From assembly GCA_035315065.1 (NCBI GenBank), contig DATFYM010000111.1, forward strand, positions 1 to 64,000: a stretch of 64,000 nt of DNA. The letters run 5' to 3'. Made by a program: the position numbers and the translations under genes. Positions 36,307 through 44,783 of the stretch are shown here, piece after piece. This DNA comes from DATFYM01 sp035315065 (GTDB lineage Bacteria; Acidobacteriota; Terriglobia; UBA7540). Below the pieces are notes generated by a model that saw only the letters and a list, made by a program, of their open reading frames with translations, had not been told where the DNA came from and did no database searches. How positions within the stretch are numbered: the first letter of the stretch is position 1; the number at the start of each line of letters is the position of its first letter.

Positions 36307-38574
36307 ATGGCGAAAAAGCCAGCACGACGATCGCAGACGAAGGCAGGGCCGGGCAGCGCGCGGCCTCGCACCGGATCGGCTCCCATGCCGGCCGCCGCAT
36401 TGAGCGACGCGGCTCCGGCCGAAGCGCCTTCCACTTCGCCGCCCCCGAAACTCGACGCCCCGGAGCTGTACATCAACCGAGAGCTGAGCCTGCTCGAATT
36501 CCAGCGAAGAGTGTTGGAAGAGGCGCAGGATCCCACCAATCCCCTACTGGAAAGGGTGAAGTTCCTATCCATCTTCAGCTCCAATCTCGACGAGTTCTTC
36601 ATGGTCCGAGTGGCCGGCCTGCTGAAGCAAGTGGAGAGCGGTGATCAGGAATTAGGCGGCGACGGCCGATCGGCGAGCGCGCAGCTTCAGCTCATCCGCC
36701 ATCAGGTAGCGCAACTGGCCGACGAATCACATAATTCTTGGCACCAGGAACTGCGGCCCGCACTCGAAAACGCCGGGATCCGCATTACCGAGTTCTCTCG
36801 CTTGACCCGGGCCGAGCGGGCGGCGGCGGATGTGTTCTTCCTGCACAATGTGTTCCCGGTGCTCACCCCCCTCGGTTTCGACGGCAGCCGGCCGTTCCCT
36901 CACATCTCCAACCGCAGCGTGAACCTGGCCGTGGTGGTTCGGGATGAGGAAGGCGAAGAGCATTTTGCGCGGGTGAAGATTCCGGACACCTTGCCCCAAC
37001 TGGTCCGGGTGAACCCGGCTGCCTCCGCCGAGCTGTCTGCCGGGCGAGATTCGCCGGAGCTGGTATTCGTGTGGCTGGAGCAGGTGATCGCCGCTAACCT
37101 GGGCCACTTGTTCCCGGGCCTGAAAATCGTGGAGGCCCACCCTTTCCGGGTGATCCGGGATGCCGACGTTGCCATCCAGGAGCTCGAAAGCGACGATCTG
37201 CTGGAGACCATCGAGGAGGCCATGCGCCAGCGGCGGTTCCTGGCCGCCGTTCGCCTGCAAGCGAGCTCGAGTATGCCGCAGAAGATCGTGGACATCCTCA
37301 CCAGCAACCTCGAAGTGGATCCGCAGCAGGTCTACCGTATCGATAACCCGATCGGGTTTGGCCGGCTGGCCGAACTGGCTTCGATCAACCGCCCCGAACT
37401 GAAGGACAAGCCTTTTGTCCCCTTCACCCCACCGATCTTCGGACCCGAGTGCCAGGAGGACATTTTCGCCCTCATCCGCCACGACGACATCCTGTTGCAT
37501 CACCCGTACGATTCGTTTCAGCCGGTGGTGGAGTTTCTGCGCCAGGCGGCTGGCGATCCACAGGTGCTGGCCATCAAGATGACCCTCTACCGAGTGGGCC
37601 GCAACTCCCCCGTGGTGGCGGCGCTGCTCGAGGCCAGCGAGAAAGGGAAGCAGGTGGCAGCGCTGGTGGAGCTGAAGGCACGGTTCGATGAGGAGAGTAA
37701 CATCGAGTGGGCACGGACGCTGGAAGACGCGGGTGTCCACGTGGTGTACGGAGTGATGGGTCTGAAGGTGCACTCCAAGATTGCGCTCGTCGTTCGCCAG
37801 GAAGGCGACGCCATTCGCCGCTACATGCATCTGGGCACGGGAAACTACAACCCGACCACGGCGCGGCTTTATACCGACTTGGGTCTCTTCACCTGTGACG
37901 AGGCTCTGGCCGAGGACGCTACCTACTTCTTCAACGCCCTCACCGGATATTCGGCCAAGCGCGTGCCCGAACAACTTCTGGTGGCGCCGATGAATCTGAC
38001 CGAGAAGCTGGAAGAGCTCATTAAGAGGGAGATCAAACTCCAGAAGAACGACGAGGAGGGCCGCCTCATCTTCAAGATGAACGCGCTCGAAGATCCCAAG
38101 ATGATCGGGCTGCTCTACCGGGCCTCGCAAGCGGGCGTCCGCGTGGATCTGCTGGTGCGCGGATTCTGCTGTTTGCGGCCGGGCGTGCCCGGGGTGAGCG
38201 AGAACATTCGCGTCACCAGCATCGTGGGGCGATTCCTCGAACACAGCCGCATTTACTACTTTCGAAACGGTGGCGCCGAGGAGATCTACCTGGGCAGCGC
38301 CGATCTGATGCGACGCAGCCTGCGCCACCGGGTGGAGATCATCTTTCCGGTCAAGAGTCCCTCTTTGGTCGGCCGCCTCAAGGAAATGCTTTCCATTTAT
38401 ATGGCGGACGAGGCGAAGGCGCGCTACTTGGGAAGCGGCGGGCGGTACACCAGAAGTCCCAGGAGGGACGAGCCCGATGCGGTGAACAGCCAAGCGTGGT
38501 TCTTGGGCCATCAAGACCTTCCAACACAGAGACACGGAGACACAGAGAAAATCGGAGATATCAGGAAAGGATGA
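36307..38574 (+). CDS. ppk1: Polyphosphate kinase
   Basis: A 755-residue PPK1 that makes long-chain polyphosphate from ATP. N, H, C1 and C2 domains are all present: NRELSLLEFQRRVLEEAQD marks the N domain, and His489 in KVHSKIAL is the expected phosphorylated histidine. MHLGTGNYNPTTARLYTDLG follows. The first 45 residues are a Lys/Pro/Ala-rich extension. The last 20 residues come from a cacagag-type repeat arm. ATG 36307 is preferred to TTG 36268. Its stop overlaps the next start. Confidence 0.95.
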   Translation: MAKKPARRSQTKAGPGSARPRTGSAPMPAAALSDAAPAEAPSTSPPPKLDAPELYINRELSLLEFQRRVLEEAQDPTNPLLERVKFLSIFSSNLDEFFMVRVAGLLKQVESGDQELGGDGRSASAQLQLIRHQVAQLADESHNSWHQELRPALENAGIRITEFSRLTRAERAAADVFFLHNVFPVLTPLGFDGSRPFPHISNRSVNLAVVVRDEEGEEHFARVKIPDTLPQLVRVNPAASAELSAGRDSPELVFVWLEQVIAANLGHLFPGLKIVEAHPFRVIRDADVAIQELESDDLLETIEEAMRQRRFLAAVRLQASSSMPQKIVDILTSNLEVDPQQVYRIDNPIGFGRLAELASINRPELKDKPFVPFTPPIFGPECQEDIFALIRHDDILLHHPYDSFQPVVEFLRQAAGDPQVLAIKMTLYRVGRNSPVVAALLEASEKGKQVAALVELKARFDEESNIEWARTLEDAGVHVVYGVMGLKVHSKIALVVRQEGDAIRRYMHLGTGNYNPTTARLYTDLGLFTCDEALAEDATYFFNALTGYSAKRVPEQLLVAPMNLTEKLEELIKREIKLQKNDEEGRLIFKMNALEDPKMIGLLYRASQAGVRVDLLVRGFCCLRPGVPGVSENIRVTSIVGRFLEHSRIYYFRNGGAEEIYLGSADLMRRSLRHRVEIIFPVKSPSLVGRLKEMLSIYMADEAKARYLGSGGRYTRSPRRDEPDAVNSQAWFLGHQDLPTQRHGDTEKIGDIRKG

Positions 38575-38633
38575 GGCACTCATCTGTTTGCCGTTTTTTT
38601 TCATTTTTCTCCGTGCCTCTGTGTCTCTGTATT
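38523..38633. repeat. Octad inverted repeat spanning the ppk1/btuF junction
   Basis: Arms 38523-38552 and 38603-38633 of cacagaga/cacggaga words. The first arm codes for the end of PPK1 and the second for part of the signal peptide of the next protein. The same words occur at 8912-9017 and, diverged, at 44611-44725. Confidence 0.88.
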
Positions 38634-39704
38634 GCCGGCTCTTTCTTGGCGCTTCACGCCCGCGTGGTGATCGACGAAACCGGTCGCCGCGTCAACGTCC
38701 CGGAGCACCCGCAGCGGCTCGTCTCGCTGGCGCCCAGCATCACCGAGACGCTCTACGCCCTCGGTCTCGGCGACCGACTGGTAGGCGATACGGACTACTG
38801 CGACTACCCGCCCGAAGCCAAGCTGAAGCCGCACGTGGGCAATGTCCTCAATCCCAGCCTGGAGAAGATCGTCGCGCTGAAGCCGGATTTGGTGCTGGGT
38901 ATCTCGGAGGGCAACCGGATCGAGACCGTGGACCAGCTCCAGCGGATTGGCATCCCACTCTACGGACTCACCGATCACACGCTGGACGACACGCTGCGCT
39001 CCATTGCCGACGTGGGCCGGGTTCTGGATGCGGAAGCGGCGGCCGACGCTCTCGGCCAGCGCCTCCGGGCCCGCATCGCGGAGGTGGAGCGGCGAGTGGC
39101 GGGCGCGCCGCGGCCCAAGGTCCTGTTCGTGGTTTGGTACCAGCCTCTCACCACCGCCGGCGCCCACACCTTCATTTCTGACGTTATCCATCGCGCCGGA
39201 GGCGTCTCCATTTCTGACGACCTCCCGGGTGACTGGCCCCGCCTCTCGCTCGAGGCGGCGCTCGACCGCAATCCGGACGTGATTCTGTTTCCCGGCGGGG
39301 AGTCCATGGCGCCCTCGCTCGACGAAATTCGTCGGCTCCCGGGCTGGCGCGACTTGGCCGCCGTGAAGCACGACCGCTTGCACGTGGTCTCCGAGAGTAT
39401 CATTCATCCCAGCCCGCGCCTCGTGGACGCCCTGGAGCAGGTGGCGGCCATTCTCCATCCCGATCGGATGAAGGGCTACGCGGCAAGAATTGCCGATTGC
39501 AGATTGACGATTGACGATTGTACACCGCGCTCACCGACGATTGTGAATGGCCGATTGAGAGATTCGCGCGGCTCGCCTGTTCTCCTCTTCCAATCGTTAA
39601 TCGTCAATCGTCAATCGTCAATTCTTCTGGGCCCCTCTTCCAATCGTCAATCGTCAATCGTTCCCGCCAGGCGGGATCAATTCTTCCTCGGGGCGGCCCG
39701 ATGA
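38571..39704 (+). CDS. ABC transporter substrate-binding protein (BtuF/FecB-like)
   Basis: A 377-residue periplasmic binding protein of the helical-backbone metal receptor family. The two-lobe pattern is clear: RLVSLAPSITETLYALGLG, DRLVGDTDYCDYP, LEKIVALKPDLVLG, then VIFPGG-like and VDALEQVAAIL. It probably binds cobalamin or a ferric siderophore. The signal peptide (FFSVPLCLCIAGSFLALHA) is partly encoded by a repeat arm. After the normal end of the fold (about residue 305) come some 70 residues read from gattgac-type repeat words. The start ATG 38571 overlaps the ppk1 stop. Confidence 0.85.
   Translation: MRHSSVCRFFSFFSVPLCLCIAGSFLALHARVVIDETGRRVNVPEHPQRLVSLAPSITETLYALGLGDRLVGDTDYCDYPPEAKLKPHVGNVLNPSLEKIVALKPDLVLGISEGNRIETVDQLQRIGIPLYGLTDHTLDDTLRSIADVGRVLDAEAAADALGQRLRARIAEVERRVAGAPRPKVLFVVWYQPLTTAGAHTFISDVIHRAGGVSISDDLPGDWPRLSLEAALDRNPDVILFPGGESMAPSLDEIRRLPGWRDLAAVKHDRLHVVSESIIHPSPRLVDALEQVAAILHPDRMKGYAARIADCRLTIDDCTPRSPTIVNGRLRDSRGSPVLLFQSLIVNRQSSILLGPSSNRQSSIVPARRDQFFLGAAR
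39485..39661. repeat. Heptad inverted repeat with duplicated 3' arm inside the btuF tail
   Basis: gattgac words at 39485-39520 pair with 39591-39625, and a second copy of the 3' arm lies at 39641-39661. All of it is inside the open frame of the binding protein. Confidence 0.85.
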
Positions 39705-40702
39705 AAGTTGCCGCCACGCGCCAGAACGTGGTCGTCCTGGTGTTGATTCTCTCCGCGGCCTGCGTTGTGGTGGGACTCGGGGCGCTGGCGGTGGGCGGCG
39801 TCCACCTGACGCTGGCGGAAGTCTGGACGGCGCTGCGCGGTACCGGCTCCAACGCCGAGGCGTCCGCCATCGTTCGCGACATCCGCCTGCCGCGCGTGGT
39901 CCTGGCGGCGCTGGTGGGTGCCGCGCTGGCGGTGGCAGGGACGGTGCTCCAGGCGCTGCTGCGCAATCCGCTGGCCGACCCCTACGTCCTGGGAATTTCC
40001 AGCGGCGCCGCCCTGGGCGATATCATGGCGCTGTGGGTGGGCGGGCGCATCGCCGCCGCCGCGCCGGGATTCGCTTTCGCCGGCGCGCTCCTAACGATGA
40101 CTTGGGTCTACGCGCTGGGCCGCCGCGGCGGGCGCCTGAAGAGCTTCACGCTGCTCCTGGCGGGTGTGGTCACCGCGTCGTTTCTCTCCGCCCTGATTCT
40201 GTTCATACTCACCCTGCTCTCTACTCGCGACGTGCGCGGCGTCGCTTTCTGGCTGATGGGTGATCTGAGCGCGGCGACTGGGGCGGAACTTCGCCTGCTT
40301 GCGCCCGCCGTGGTGGTGGCCATCGCCGCGCTTTACTGGTTCGCCAAGGACCTCAACGTGATGCTGCTCGGCGACGACGAAGCTGCGCACCTCGGCGTCA
40401 ACGTGGCCCGCGTCGAGACTGCCGTCTTTGTGTTGTCGTCGCTGTTGACCGCGCTGGCGGTTTCGGCGAGCGGCGCCATCGGCTACCTCGGCCTGCTGGT
40501 GCCGCACGTGGGACGGATGCTGGTGGGCAGCGACCACCGCACGCTGCTGCCCACTGCGGCGCTGGGCGGCGCTATAATTCTGGTGCTGTCGGATACGCTG
40601 GCACGCACGGTGGTGGCGCCGTCCGAGTTGCCTGTAGGCGCGGTCACCGCCCTCGCCGGTGCGCCCGTGTTCATTTATCTGCTGCGACGCACGGCCGGGT
40701 GA
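39701..40702 (+). CDS. FecCD/BtuC-family ABC permease
   Basis: A 333-residue permease with about ten helices. FecCD landmarks are present: RLPRVVLAALVGAALAVAG, NPLADPYVLGISSGAALG, GYLGLLVPHVGRMLVG and the C-terminal ELPVGAVTALAGAPVFIYLL. It would import cobalamin or siderophore with the binding protein just upstream (four-base overlap). The matching ATPase is not next to it but at 44784. The open frame extends upstream through repeat sequence to 39518; ATG 39701 is the real start. Confidence 0.9.
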   Translation: MKVAATRQNVVVLVLILSAACVVVGLGALAVGGVHLTLAEVWTALRGTGSNAEASAIVRDIRLPRVVLAALVGAALAVAGTVLQALLRNPLADPYVLGISSGAALGDIMALWVGGRIAAAAPGFAFAGALLTMTWVYALGRRGGRLKSFTLLLAGVVTASFLSALILFILTLLSTRDVRGVAFWLMGDLSAATGAELRLLAPAVVVAIAALYWFAKDLNVMLLGDDEAAHLGVNVARVETAVFVLSSLLTALAVSASGAIGYLGLLVPHVGRMLVGSDHRTLLPTAALGGAIILVLSDTLARTVVAPSELPVGAVTALAGAPVFIYLLRRTAG

Positions 40703-40750
40703 GAGGAATTTGGCAGAAGGCAGAGAGCCGGCATTTGAAAGGAGAAAGCC

Positions 40751-41287
40751 ATGGGGATTAAGGCAAGACTGAGGAAGCGAGAGGAGCAGCAGGGAATCGT
40801 CGGTGTGGGGTGCTACCGCTGGGAACAGTGGGAACGGCTCCTCGAGATTTCGACGGATCGGGACCGCCTAGAAGATACCCACGAAGAATGGCTTAAGAAC
40901 GCAACCCGAGTATTCGATCGCTTGAAGCGTCAAGGAGTCCCAGTCATCAAGACGGACATCGATGTAGAAGATTTGCTGGCTTGGTGCGCAAAGAATGGTT
41001 TGGCGGTGAACGGCGAATCGCGGGCGAAATACGTCGTTGAAAAAACGTCACACGGTGGTAAAGAACTCGCGCAGCGCTGTAAAGCGAACATGAGGAGCGG
41101 TGCGGTGGAGCGCAAGACAGGAAGCTGCAAAACGTCCAAAACGCTATCATTGACGAAGTGCTGGTTAGGCTGGTGCCGATCTTTGAGTGATTTGACCGTC
41201 ATCGGGCTGTACAGTGGAGCAGAAAACCTCCATAATTGCTCTGTGGAGACGCGATGCAAGTCACTTTGGATTTGCCCGAAGAACTAA
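40751..41287 (+). CDS. Unrecognised protein with unusual C-terminus
   Basis: A 178-residue frame. The first 100 residues look like a real helical, charged protein (LEDTHEEWLKNATRVFDRLK, IDVEDLLAWCAKNGLAVNG) with a good start (aaaggag before ATG 40751). The remaining 75 residues are Cys/Ser/Lys-rich and look non-coding. A run of six A at about 41039 could be a frameshift site: one inserted base would end the protein at about 105 residues. No function is recognised. Confidence 0.5.
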   Translation: MGIKARLRKREEQQGIVGVGCYRWEQWERLLEISTDRDRLEDTHEEWLKNATRVFDRLKRQGVPVIKTDIDVEDLLAWCAKNGLAVNGESRAKYVVEKTSHGGKELAQRCKANMRSGAVERKTGSCKTSKTLSLTKCWLGWCRSLSDLTVIGLYSGAENLHNCSVETRCKSLWICPKN

Positions 41288-41517
41288 CCCGATACTTGGG
41301 AGAGAACCCTGAAACCCTCTCTCGCGCTGCCCTCGAAGCGCTGGCAGCGGATGGAGTGCGCTCCGGAAGGCTCTCGACGGCGCAAGCCCGCCGCGTCCTT
41401 GGCTTCCGTACGCGCCACCAGATGGAGGCCTTCCTCAAGGCCCACGGCGTGGATCATGCGCTCACCATGGAGCAGGTCCGGCGCGACAGCGAAACTGCCC
41501 TGGCGTTCAGCAAATGA
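41254..41517 (+). CDS. UPF0175-family antitoxin-like protein
   Basis: An 87-residue protein with the pattern of UPF0175 proteins: VTLDLPEELTRYLGENPETL, then RRVLGFRTRHQMEAFLKAHG, a predicted helix-turn-helix. Such genes sit just upstream of PIN-domain (DUF3368) toxins, as here with a four-base overlap. It would bind and neutralise the toxin and repress the pair. ATG 41254 is chosen. Confidence 0.78.
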   Translation: MQVTLDLPEELTRYLGENPETLSRAALEALAADGVRSGRLSTAQARRVLGFRTRHQMEAFLKAHGVDHALTMEQVRRDSETALAFSK

Positions 41518-42018
41518 AGGTTGTGGTCGCGGACACGTCGCCGCTGAACTATTTGCTCCTCATTGGTGAAGTCGATCTTCTGCCGCGCCTCTACGGCAGG
41601 GTGCTCGTCCCCGACATTGTGGTCTCAGAACTCATCGATTCCGAGGCTCCGCCGGCGGTCAGAACCTGGGCGTCCCACGTGCCTTCTTGGGTCGACTGTC
41701 CGGCCCACGCCGGCGTCGATGGAACGACTCGAAAGGCTCGACGAAGGTGAACGCGCGGCTATTCTCCTTGCCGAGGCTCAGCCCCCGCCAGTGCTGCTGG
41801 TGATCGACGATGCCGACGGCCGCGCCGAGGCGAAACGCCGCCGACTGCCTTTCACCGGAACCCTGGGCGTGCTTCGCGCCGCTCGACTCCGCGACCTGGT
41901 CGATTTGCCCGCGGCGCTGACTCGTCTCAAGAGGACGAACTTCAGGTGTCCTGCCGTTTTGATTGAGGAACTTCTGGCAGAAGATGCTGGACGGAAGCGC
42001 CCTGAACCATCAGGCTGA
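41514..42018 (+). pseudogene. DUF3368 PIN-domain toxin, frameshifted
   Basis: The first frame gives VVVADTSPLNYLLLIGEVDL and ends at 41750. The rest of the protein (MERLERLDEGERAAILLAEA, then VIDDADGRAEAKRRRLPFTG and a C-terminal helix) continues in another frame to 42018. Joined near 41710-41720 they make one PIN-like nuclease of about 167 residues, the normal length, with the conserved acidic residues Asp in VADTSP, Glu in GERAAI and Asp in VIDDADGR. The gene is inactivated by an indel, or the assembly carries an error. Confidence 0.72.
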
Positions 42019-42044
42019 TGATGCTGCCGGGGAGGTAGTCAACT

Positions 42045-43946
42045 ATGAGACGACTCAGCATTGTTTTGTGCTTGCTCGCGATGGCTGCTGGACCATTGCC
42101 GGCTCAGGAGGAATATCCTCTCGGACCCGATTCCCAGCGCCAGCCTGGCGTTCCCCAAGGCAGCGTTACCCACTACACCTGGACGAGCGGCCCCAACCGT
42201 GGCGGACAGACCTTTCCCGGCACTGAGCGCGACTACTGGGTCTATGTCCCCAGCCAGTACACGCCCGATAAGGCGGCCTGCGTGATGGTGTTCCAGGACG
42301 GCGAGGGCTTTATCAAGGAAGACGGCCGGGCACGCATCCCCATCGTGTTTGACAATCTTATCGCCAAGCACGAGATGCCGGTGACCATCGGCATTTTCAT
42401 CAATCCCGGCGTACTGAAGGCGCTCTCGCCCGACCAGCAGAGCCGGTTCAACCGCAGTTTCGAGTACGACGGGTTAGGCGACCGCTACGCCCGCTTCCTG
42501 CTGGACGAGATCCTGCACGAGGTGGCCAAGCACCACAACCTATCCACCAAGCCGGACGACCGCGCCGTCGCTGGCCTGAGTTCTGGAGGGATTTGCGCTT
42601 TCACGGCGGCATGGAATCGTCCCGATGCCTTCCATCGCGTACTCAGCTTTATCGGCAGCTTCACAGACTTAAGAGGCGGCGATATCTACCCGGCGCTGAT
42701 TCGCAAGACCGAGCCCAAGCCGTTGCGCGTTTTCCTTCAGGACGGCAGCCACGATCTCAACATCTACGCCGGCGACTGGTGGATGGCGAATCAATCGATG
42801 GCTTCGGCGCTTGAATATGCGGGCTACGACGTGAAGTTCGTGACCGGCGACAAGGATCATGACATGGAGCAGGGCGGCGCGATCCTGCCCGACGCGCTGC
42901 GCTGGCTGTGGCGCGACTATCCCCAGCCGATCGCCAAGCCGGCGCCGAATCACAGCGGAGATAAGCGGACGGCGATTCTTGATCCCGCCAGCCATTGGAT
43001 ATCGGTGCCCATCCCTCCCCGGGGAATCAAGATCACGAATGACTGGTCAAATTCGAACCCAGGGACTGGGGCTGGCCTTGCTGTCGACGCGGCTGGAGAG
43101 GTTGTCCTCAGCGATGTTTTCGGGCGGCGCATCGTCAAGGTCGGCGCTGACGGGACGGTCTCCACGCTCATCCCGAACGCGCCGGCGTCGCTGCAACTCT
43201 CCCGCAGCATGGGCTTCGGTCCGGACGGGCAGCTCTACTCCTGTGAACGCGGGCGGATTTCAGCTTACTCGCTGCAAGGCAAACGACGCACCTTCGTCGA
43301 TGGCGCTCAGTGCCAGGATCTGGCGCTTACCCACGAGGGCGGAGTCTACTTTACTGATTTTCAAAGTGTCTGGTACGTCGACCGCTCCGGCCGCAGAAAA
43401 ATCGTCTACCCTGTATGGGCTCAGCTAACGAACTTCCCCGCGGAGGTAACGCCGATGCCGTTGATGGTTCGCGGCTGGAGAGATTGGGCGCGTTCAAGAG
43501 AGCAACCGCCAGTGCTTCTCATGTCGCACCCAAACGAGGTTCGCCTCTCGCTGGATCAATCACTCCTATTTGTGGACGATCCGGAGTCACGATGGGTTTG
43601 GTCGTTCCAGGTTCAGGCTGACGGGTCATTGACAGGTGCCGAACGCTTCTACCACCTTGAGACAGGCGACGATTCCCCTAGGACCGGCGCTGCCGGCATG
43701 ACCGTGGATAGCCAGGGTTACCTATATGTGGCCACAGAACTGGGCATCCAGGTTTGCGATCAGCCCGGCCGCGTGCTGGCCATCATCAACTCGCCCGCCC
43801 CGGGCCCGCTGCTCGGTGTCACGTTTGGCGGTCCCGATCTTCAAGACTTATACGTCGTGGCCGGCGAGAGACTCTACAAGCGCCACCTGCTGAGAAAGGG
43901 GGTTCTGCCCTGGGTCCTGCAGAAACCGCCGGTCCCGCAGCTTTGA
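42045..43946 (+). CDS. Secreted esterase (Fes-like) fused to SMP-30-type propeller
   Basis: A 633-residue exported protein. A signal peptide covers residues 1-20. Residues 35-290 are an alpha/beta hydrolase of the enterochelin-esterase/CE1 type with the nucleophile elbow GLSSGG (Ser179), an Asp in QDGSHDLN and a His in DKDHDM. Residues 320-630 form a gluconolactonase-like (SMP-30) propeller with repeated strands such as GLAVDAAGEVVLSD and MTVDSQGYLYVATE. Such fusions probably act on sugar esters and lactones. It sits between the split parts of the BtuFCD importer. A siderophore esterase role is possible given that neighbour, but unproven. Confidence 0.82.
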   Translation: MRRLSIVLCLLAMAAGPLPAQEEYPLGPDSQRQPGVPQGSVTHYTWTSGPNRGGQTFPGTERDYWVYVPSQYTPDKAACVMVFQDGEGFIKEDGRARIPIVFDNLIAKHEMPVTIGIFINPGVLKALSPDQQSRFNRSFEYDGLGDRYARFLLDEILHEVAKHHNLSTKPDDRAVAGLSSGGICAFTAAWNRPDAFHRVLSFIGSFTDLRGGDIYPALIRKTEPKPLRVFLQDGSHDLNIYAGDWWMANQSMASALEYAGYDVKFVTGDKDHDMEQGGAILPDALRWLWRDYPQPIAKPAPNHSGDKRTAILDPASHWISVPIPPRGIKITNDWSNSNPGTGAGLAVDAAGEVVLSDVFGRRIVKVGADGTVSTLIPNAPASLQLSRSMGFGPDGQLYSCERGRISAYSLQGKRRTFVDGAQCQDLALTHEGGVYFTDFQSVWYVDRSGRRKIVYPVWAQLTNFPAEVTPMPLMVRGWRDWARSREQPPVLLMSHPNEVRLSLDQSLLFVDDPESRWVWSFQVQADGSLTGAERFYHLETGDDSPRTGAAGMTVDSQGYLYVATELGIQVCDQPGRVLAIINSPAPGPLLGVTFGGPDLQDLYVVAGERLYKRHLLRKGVLPWVLQKPPVPQL

Positions 43947-44008
43947 AGGCGCGTAGTGGTGCTCTTCGCTATCCCTCGCTCAGAGATGACTCACGTTATG
44001 GGTTGTTG

Positions 44009-44264
44009 ATGAAACGGATCCGAATGATGGCTCACGCCGTCGAGCAGCTTGAGGAGCGGGGCAGCGACCGAGGCTGAGGTCAAGCAAGCCATCGAGGAAG
44101 GCCTCCGCGAATCCGCCAAGAGTGGCAGGTTCATTTATCGCCTGAATTTCCAGTACAACGCGGAATGGCAAGGAAAGTTCTATGCCATCAAACAGGTTGC
44201 GCCGGTCGTGGCCGAGGCGCAGAATCAGATTGTCGTTGTAACCGTGTACACGTTCCACTTCTGA
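44009..44264 (+). pseudogene. DUF4258-type toxin-like gene, frameshifted
   Basis: A first frame MKRIRMMAHAVEQLEERG stops at 44077. The next frame continues ATEAEVKQAIEEGLRESAKS and ends VVTVYTFHF at 44264. Joined near 44058-44062 they give a DUF4258 (RelE-like) protein with the usual H-x-x-E-R-G start. It precedes a DUF2283 gene by 12 bases, a common toxin-antitoxin-like pairing. Confidence 0.65.
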
Positions 44265-44276
44265 GAGGATCGTGCG

Positions 44277-44501
44277 ATGAAGATCTCTTACGACGCCGAG
44301 GCCGACGCCCTCTATATTCGTCTGCTGGAGGGCGAGCACCAGTGCCGAACGCTGCGCCTGACGGAGGAAGTGAGTCTGAACATCGGGCCGGGCGAGGAGT
44401 TGGTAGGCATCGAGATCCTGGACGCCAAGGAGGTCCTGGGGAAAGGCGCACGGCCCACAGTTGTCTTGGAGAACGTTCTCGCTGTCCAGGCAGGAGTGTG
44501 A
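44277..44501 (+). CDS. DUF2283 protein
   Basis: A 74-residue protein with the DUF2283 pattern MKISYDAEADALYIRLLEG, then VSLNIGPGEELVGIEILDA. These small beta-rich proteins commonly follow DUF4258 genes and are thought to be antitoxins. The start ATG 44277 has gagaggatcgtgcg upstream. Its partner upstream is frameshifted. Confidence 0.8.
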   Translation: MKISYDAEADALYIRLLEGEHQCRTLRLTEEVSLNIGPGEELVGIEILDAKEVLGKGARPTVVLENVLAVQAGV

Positions 44502-44610
44502 TCTCTAGCTCCGAAGTATTGCGTCTTCCCTGTACTACTGTTTCCGAACTTCTTTGTGGGCCACGAAGAAATGTGAGCTTCGGATGCCGCGGCGCGCAAA
44601 GAACAAGAGC

Positions 44611-44725
44611 TCAACACAGAGTTCGCGGAGGCTCACAGAGGTCACGGAGAAGGCGAAGAGCACGGCGCCTCATTCTTCGCTTCTTCTCTGTGGTCTTCGT
44701 GAAGCCTCCGTGAACTCTGTGTTGA
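44611..44725. repeat. Inverted repeat with cacagag and gaggctc words
   Basis: Arms 44611-44657 and 44675-44725 are strongly complementary, with the outer tcaacacagag word shared with the hairpins at 8912 and 38523. It lies just before the ABC ATPase gene. Confidence 0.85.
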
Positions 44726-44783
44726 GGTCTTTGGTTGCGTCCACAGGCCGCGCTGCGGTGGAGGATACCGAATTCTCAAACCC

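Noticed and set aside
39485..39661. CRISPR array
   Set aside because: Units are 7-8 bases, contiguous, without spacers of constant length, and arranged as inverted arms; no cas genes are present.
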